Assembly (NCBI RefSeq): GCF_003576645.1
Contig: NC_044930.1
Span: forward strand, 1,322,022 to 1,386,021
Direction: 5' to 3'
DNA length: 64,000 nt
DNA from: Ipomoea triloba
Taxonomy: Eukaryota > Streptophyta > Magnoliopsida > Solanales > Convolvulaceae
Position 1 is the stretch's first letter, and every line of letters begins with the position of its first letter. Made by a program: the position numbers and the translations under genes. The notes beneath the pieces are model-generated. The model had not been told where the DNA came from and searched no databases. It saw only the letters and a list, made by a program, of their open reading frames with translations. Positions 58,601-64,000 of this stretch are shown here, piece by piece.

Positions 58601-59299
58601 AGCTGTCCTGAAACAATCATATCGGTTTCTCTGCGCTGTGGTCTGTGAGTTTGATATGTTCAAGGAAAACACCCATGTTTTAACATATCCATCCACCCTG
58701 GTGGCCTCGTATCAGATGATCTTGTCTCTGCCGCCTATCCTTCTTCTGTATTGAGATCTGTGATTCTGCAGTCTTATTAAACCCCTCTGTTTCAATCTTG
58801 GGTACTCTTCAAAATCACTCCTTTTTGTGAATTTCATCACTTTGCATCCTTATTTTGATCAAACCTCCTTTCTGCAATCTTGGGTCATCCTCTTTTGTCT
58901 GTGCTCCCACTGGGTATTCTTCAAAATCACTCCTTTTTATTGAATTCCATAACTTTGCATCCTTGTTTTGATCAAAGTCTTATGTTTTGTATGGAATTTT
59001 GGTAGTAAATTGACAGTTTTGATTGATTCTTGAACAAAATCTGGGGATTGCATATTAGCTCTGTGTTCTTGATTTATGAAGTTAGTTAAGTTTAATGAAG
59101 CTAGTAGGCGAACTGTTTGTTTCTTGTTTCTTTGTAATGTACATTAATCTAGAAAGTTTTATGTATTTGTTATTGATTAGTTGTTGTACTTGTGTTCTTT
59201 TGTTTCATATATCTAATCAAATTAGTGTTTATGTTTCTCTATTTTGTATGTTCAGAGCTATAGGCAGGCACAGTTTTTGTGTTGCTCTGAGGTGGAAAA
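55650..59299. other. Intergenic region between small-ORF copy 3 and the DUF1336 gene
   Basis: Right end of duplication block II (55805-56410). Then comes a half-element at about 56645-56875 with TTATTTTGGAGCAAATAAACC, and a dispersed AT-rich repeat at about 56878-56990. A MITE end lies at 57406-57506. Near 58792-58866 and 58908-58979 a unit with TCAAAATCACTCCTTTTT and CTTTGCATCCTT is repeated in tandem; it lies in the upstream or 5' UTR part of the next gene. No further gene is supported. Confidence 0.5.
56878..56990. repeat. Dispersed AT-rich repeat, member 4
   Basis: Carries GTTCACAATTTACATACTGA-type words and AATATGTAAATTATATATTT, followed by an ACTCG-like border. Related copies lie at about 5715-5825, 8700-8805 and 16030-16222 (in both orientations). 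The ends near 5825 and 8805 share AATAATTTGC. Family not identified. Confidence 0.6.
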
Positions 59300-61958
59300 A
59301 TGGGGGAGAAGGGAAACATTTCTGAGTACAGAAGTAGGCTCGATAAGACCTTGTCGTGTCGTGATCTTGTAAACGAGGAGGCACTTAAGGGCCTCGTTAG
59401 GAATCAAATCCTAAGCTCGTCGAATTTTGAGATGGAAGGTTTGTGTGTCAATGTTGTGCTGTAGTTCTTAAGGAAATTGCGTGTGAAATGAAGACTAAGC
59501 ACAAAGATATGTGTGGTTTAATTTCCAGGCTGTATAGACAATGTAGTGGAAAGAAGAACCGAGGAATTAGGAAACACACTTGACATGTTGAGAAGTGCCT
59601 CGTTGAGTGATGGCGATAAGTCAAAATCTGGTGATGTATCGTATGGTGGTTGGAAAGTAAGCTATCTGTCATATTTGCTGAAAAAAAAAGAGTTTTTCTT
59701 GTTCTTGATTTTGCCCCATGCTGCAATGTTCTTTGATTCAAATGTTGCATTGCTGCACAAAGAATTTACGAGAAACAAAGAGATCTCTAGTCATTACTTG
59801 TTGGATCGCCTTATTTTTGCAGGTTAAGCAGGATTCAGAAGAGTTTCGGGTTATGTATAGAGAAGGACCAGAAGGGACTCCTTTTCATACACTCTTAGTT
59901 GAAGGCTATGTAGATGGTCCAATTGATGTTTGTAAGTTAAGCTGAAACTTTCGACTCTCTTAATACTTGTTTGCTGCAAAGTGGTGACTCGAGGTTGCCA
60001 CGAGAAGTTGGTTCTTGACTGCTCTATGTTGCAGGTATGTGCATCTCGTGGGAGGCCGATCTCTACAAGAAATGGTAAGAATTACACGCCTGTGATATAT
60101 AACTGCATTATGGGTTATAAAGATCATATTTTTCTGTTATACATTTCTGTCAGGTGGCCTCAGACTACCGTTCCATGTTTCAAGATCGCTTACTCTCAGT
60201 GTTTACAGAAGGTCAGAATCGGTGAACAGATATCTTTAGTAAGGTACGCTTTCCCCTTTAAGAGAAGTATTCGTTTATTTTGCCTGGCCCGTAAATTTTG
60301 TAATGTGAATCTACTTTCTGGAAGAAAGGATGAAGCTTTCATGGCCACTGTCAACGAGGGAGGCTCTCGTGCACTATTTTGAATTCGACTACTTTCAAGA
60401 TGGTCTGATTGTTGTGCTCCTGAACTCGGTAAAACTATGAACACATATGACTTTCCCCCGATATATAGGGTGTAAAACCTCGTTATTGTATTTGATTCCA
60501 GATCTCCGACTTGGAAAATGTTGATACTAGTACTCGTGGATTCGCCCGAGAAGGAATCCCTGATGCTCGTGATTTAGTGAGAATCGATGTGGTGGGCGGT
60601 TTAGCTCTGCAGAAAGTTACTGCCAACAGAAGCTACTTCCGGTTAGTTTGGCCTGTTTTCTGCAAATAGTTTTACCATTGCATTTGCATAGCCTGTGTTG
60701 TTTTTTTTTTGAATACTATTGACTCTGTTACAATATAGTATCTGTTCATAGCCTGTGTTGTTATAAAGCTTCTTGTTGATATAAAATGTTGCAGAACAAT
60801 TGCCAACATGGATATAAAACTGGATTTTGTCCCTCCTGCATTCATCAATTTTGTCTCGAGGCAGCTTATAGGTAGCGGGTTCAAGCTTTATAAGAAGGTC
60901 TGATCTGTTCGGGTTTATGATTTATATGTTCTTCTGAGAATTAAGTTTGTTCTTCAGCATTTCCTGGCAATGCTTATTATCGTGTTGCAGGAAGTGGCTT
61001 CTGTTTGCAGAGGCGATGAAGATTTTAGCGAGGCGTTAAAGGGTGTGCAGTACAAGCGAATCCGGGAAGCTCTCTATTCGGATTGTAACGCTAATGGGGA
61101 TATAGAAGCGGAAGGCGTGAAGACAAACAACGATATGCAGACAAGCGATACAGACGAAAATGAAATCCAGGAAGAGGAGGTTCGCGATTGTGTTCATCAT
61201 TCACCATCTGAGGACAGAAACATTTGTGGTGAGATTGAGGAAGTCGATGAGGAAGATGGTGGAAAGGCGGGGACTGTTGATTCCCCGAGGAATCAAATCG
61301 TACAGGGAGGAGGCTCCACCACTCGAAACAAGAAGATAGCCATTAGCCCCGAGGTTCAGCAAGCTCTGGCAACACTGGAAAAGGCTATTTCTTTCATCCG
61401 CGAAAATGGATGCAACTCAAATTTCAAATCTATGTGCAGAAGCAACATAGAAGATTCAAAATTCTCGGGATTTAACCAAATTCGCATGAATGGCATTGCG
61501 ACTACTACTGAAATATCGAGAAAGGAATCAGTAGAGATTACCTCGTACGAGCATAGGATTAGCTCCTGCAGTCATAGTTCCAGGTAAATATAGTCTGCTA
61601 CACAGCTTGATTTCGACAAAACACCATAGGATATGTCTTGTTTGTTACACTTTCTGAGTTTCTGCACTTTTCCAGGCGTACGAGTTCTAGTTTGTGCACA
61701 AAGGAAACGAGCCATAATAAGATAGCACCGGTGTCACCAGATGCTTATGTTGCCAACCCTAACAAGCCTCACCATACCGATTCAAATTCCTGTGGAGATC
61801 ACAAAGCAGCAGAGACAATTTTGGAGAATATAGAGAAGAACAATAATCTGACAGCTTCTCATGTAAATCACATCAAAGAAGATAGAACTGGTAAAAGAAA
61901 AACCAGAAAGCTTTCATATTGTTGCTATAGTTTACTTTCTAGGCAGATTTCGACTTAA
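59300..61958 (+). CDS. DUF1336 / EDR2-like C-terminal domain protein
   Basis: Protein of the ENHANCED DISEASE RESISTANCE 2-like group; EDR2 itself limits cell death and salicylic-acid defence, but these shorter members have no settled role. I join ten exons: 59300-59438, 59529-59656, 59823-59931, 60035-60074, 60154-60243, 60329-60428, 60502-60641, 60795-60897, 60991-61583 and 61676-61958. All have GT-AG borders and the total closes to 574 residues. A START-like part has FRVMYREGPEGTPFHTLLVE, GPIDVCMCISWEADLYKKWW and CLQKVRIGEQISLVRMKLSW. The DUF1336 part follows with LVRIDVVGGLALQKVT, RTIANMDIKLDFVPP and FVSRQLIGSGFKLYKK. A long acidic, Ser-rich tail closes the protein. No PH domain is present, unlike full EDR2. 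Exon 6 uses the acceptor at GAAAG/GATG, chosen because it keeps the family sequence VRMKLSW. Confidence 0.9.
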
Positions 61959-62018
61959 GAATTAGCGACTCTGGTTTAACCATAACAGTTTCATGAAAAT
62001 ATAGAAAACGAATAACAT
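61959..62018. other. 60-bp gap between convergent genes
   Basis: The stop codons of the DUF1336 gene (plus) and the PPR gene (minus) are only 60 bp apart, so their 3' UTRs must overlap. Natural antisense pairing of the two mRNAs is possible. Confidence 0.8.
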
Positions 62019-64000
62019 TCAAATTGATAATTTTCTCATCCTTTTAAGATGTGACTTTTTCTGTAATACATATTGTGCTAAACCCCGTTTCCCTTCCCTG
62101 TTGAGACCATAAAAAACTGTTCGGAAATTAACTGCACTGGGAACAATCCCAGTGTTCATCATTTCAGAAATAAGTTGGAGGGCTTCTTCAGACTTACCTA
62201 TCCTACAAAGACAAGATATGAAGATTGAATACGTTTTAAAATCGGGGAAAGGACCGTTCTGCTTTATATGCTGAAAAACGCTCCATGCATCAGTAACGTT
62301 CCCCGTGTTTATATAGCCGCGTAAGAGTGCAGAGTAAGTAACAAGCGTTGGTTCACAACCCGACTCTTTCATCTCCTCGAGGCATGCCAAGACCTTCTCG
62401 ATTTGTTTCTCCTTGAAGTAGTAGACTATCAAAGACGTATATGTATGTATAGTAGGCTGGATGCCGAGCTGTTTCATGGATTCTATTTTTGCCAATGCTG
62501 TTTTTAAGTCTCCCTTTTGCAGAAGTCCATGAATTATGCTTCCATGTGTGTACTGAGCTAGGGTGTGCTGATCATCATCAAATTCGGCAATCAATCCTAA
62601 AGCCTCTTCCAACCTCCCCACTCGACAAAGGGACCGGACATACAAGGAATAACTCAAAGGAATGCTGAAACCGGTTTTCTGTAAGGATTCGATACAGCTT
62701 CTGGCATCGCCTAATTTTCCAGCTTCACATAGACAATCGAGGTAGGCTTCAGCTAACTCTTTATCGGGTCTGCAATCCATTTCAATCATCTCGTGGAATA
62801 GCTTTATTGCTTCATCAATGTTCCTACCTTTCTTTCCACAAAGGCATATGATCAGAAACTTATATGTAGTTTCAGTAGGTCTGTGATCGCCATCTTTCAT
62901 CTCTCGAAAAGTTCTGAGAGCGATGTCTGTGAGGCCTGTTCGACCATATTGCATTATCATGATTGTCCACGTATTACACGTTATCAAGCAGCGTTTTCTC
63001 CTCATTTCATAAAAGAGGCTTCTCATCTCTTTAAAGTCTTTGGCTTGTCCCGCAATCTTGATTGCCATGTGGTAGGATTCTGTTGTGTGTCTGTAACCAG
63101 AACGCTTCCCCGCCCATGAGAAAAAGCGTAACGCTATACCAGAATGCAGTCTGGAGTTACGCAAGATCTCAGTTACAAGTTCTGGTGTAAATCGTATACT
63201 GCATTTCTCCAATTGTTCGTTTACAAAACACCAATCCATGGAGGACGACAGAATTTGACTGATCTCGCAAACACCATGTTGATGACAGGATTTCGATGCT
63301 GGCCCTAATTCTGCTGTGTTCAATTCGACACGAGCCTCTAGCAGACTGGATACCCCCTGCATCTGTTCTATCTCTTTAAGCTTATTCATCTCTCCTTTCC
63401 TCCTCAAATAAGATGTAACCTGTTGGAAGATATCATCTCCAGGTTCCATTTTAGAGTCCTTCATCTCCTTCATGAATTTCAGAATATCATTGGTCCCAGA
63501 AACTTTAAGAAGCTCCTTGATGAATATGCTATAAGATTTCCTACTTGGGCTAATACCTTTCTCCTTCATGCTCTTGAATACCCCCCAAGCTTCAGACACA
63601 CAGTTTTGGCGAATGTAACCAGCAATAACAGCAGTGAACGCCATACAATCCAATCGAACTCCTCTCTCCATCATCTCGTGATAGAGGTCCACACCTTTCT
63701 GAAACTCGTTTGCCCTGAAAAGGCGCTGCATCAAAGCAGTATAGGTAGCTGTTGTGGGTAAATGTCCTGATTCTTTAACGCTTTGCATTAGATCAAGTGC
63801 TTTCGAAAGCTCATTTCTGCTCAAGAATGCACAAACTATAATCTTGTAAAGATTCTCATTACCTGCACTTCTTTTCTTCATGATATCAACAATCTCCAAT
63901 GCATCGTTAATCCTGTCTGCCTTGCACAGTCCATTCACCAACGCCTCAAAATTTTCGGAGTCAAGGCTTACGTTTTTCTTCATCATTTCGCGAATCAATT
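62019..64000 (-). CDS. Pentatricopeptide repeat protein, P class, partial (5' end beyond the window)
   Basis: Organelle RNA-binding protein of the P-class PPR family, probably mitochondrial; close to Arabidopsis At5g06400 by memory, not certain. The frame is open to the window edge (about 660 codons here), so the true start and the targeting peptide lie outside. About 14-15 PPR motifs of 35 residues are readable, for example TYTALMQRLFRANEFQKGVD, TYTSLIVYYFKEKQIEKVLA and TYSALLRGYINTGNVTDAWS. A non-PPR linker of about 100 residues (near residues 220-300 of the visible part) separates two repeat blocks. There is no E or DYW domain: the protein ends soon after the last repeat (RMRKLSI). No intron in the visible part. 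Confidence 0.92.
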   Translation of the reverse strand, partial: LIREMMKKNVSLDSENFEALVNGLCKADRINDALEIVDIMKKRSAGNENLYKIIVCAFLSRNELSKALDLMQSVKESGHLPTTATYTALMQRLFRANEFQKGVDLYHEMMERGVRLDCMAFTAVIAGYIRQNCVSEAWGVFKSMKEKGISPSRKSYSIFIKELLKVSGTNDILKFMKEMKDSKMEPGDDIFQQVTSYLRRKGEMNKLKEIEQMQGVSSLLEARVELNTAELGPASKSCHQHGVCEISQILSSSMDWCFVNEQLEKCSIRFTPELVTEILRNSRLHSGIALRFFSWAGKRSGYRHTTESYHMAIKIAGQAKDFKEMRSLFYEMRRKRCLITCNTWTIMIMQYGRTGLTDIALRTFREMKDGDHRPTETTYKFLIICLCGKKGRNIDEAIKLFHEMIEMDCRPDKELAEAYLDCLCEAGKLGDARSCIESLQKTGFSIPLSYSLYVRSLCRVGRLEEALGLIAEFDDDQHTLAQYTHGSIIHGLLQKGDLKTALAKIESMKQLGIQPTIHTYTSLIVYYFKEKQIEKVLACLEEMKESGCEPTLVTYSALLRGYINTGNVTDAWSVFQHIKQNGPFPDFKTYSIFISCLCRIGKSEEALQLISEMMNTGIVPSAVNFRTVFYGLNREGKRGLAQYVLQKKSHLKRMRKLSI

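Noticed and set aside
1..64000. CRISPR arrays, bacterial operons, viral genes, rRNA
   Set aside because: Read for regular spacer-repeat structure and for such genes; none seen. All direct repeats here are plant-type tandem or dispersed repeats.

Overview
This is a gene-rich plant nuclear segment. The genes carry GT-AG introns, the spacers are AT-rich, and the window holds many small inverted-repeat elements and microsatellites. All recognisable proteins are eudicot types. My guess is an asterid, possibly Convolvulaceae, but the sequence does not prove this. I saw no rRNA, intact tRNA, CRISPR array or bacterial-type operon.

Left part (0-18 kb): a seven-exon DGD1 galactolipid synthase gene (minus) faces an LRAT-domain (LEAD-14-like) gene (plus) across a 1.2-kb spacer with three G-boxes. 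A TMK-type LRR receptor kinase (plus) and an intronless ATL-type RING-H2 ubiquitin ligase (plus) follow.

Middle part (19-43 kb): an intact ML-domain (NPC2/MD-2-like) lipid-binding gene has a decayed tandem copy. A glutaredoxin-like CxxC protein (plus) and a four-exon NT-C2 domain protein (minus) come next. Then come two tandem UGT78-type (flavonoid/anthocyanidin 3-O-glucosyltransferase-like) genes, both minus. The left UGT copy carries a 373-bp insertion inside its PSPG motif. The insertion is flanked by an 8-bp target-site duplication whose two copies supply exactly placed splice sites, so it looks like a newly gained intron.

Right part (44-58 kb): this stretch has no large genes. Duplicated blocks carry three copies of a small basic minus-strand ORF (60, 52 and 58 codons). 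Its copies differ by in-frame indels and share the core FVTPVRG; I do not recognise the family. Several foldback elements sit between the copies, including a 700-bp near-complete hairpin.

Right end (58-64 kb): a ten-exon DUF1336/EDR2-like gene (plus) converges, 60 bp apart, on a PPR protein gene (minus) that runs off the window.

The genes do not form one pathway. The main theme is local tandem duplication (ML, UGT and small-ORF blocks) followed by decay, insertion and foldback accumulation. Exon joins were inferred by eye from splice consensus, protein-family similarity and reading-frame closure.
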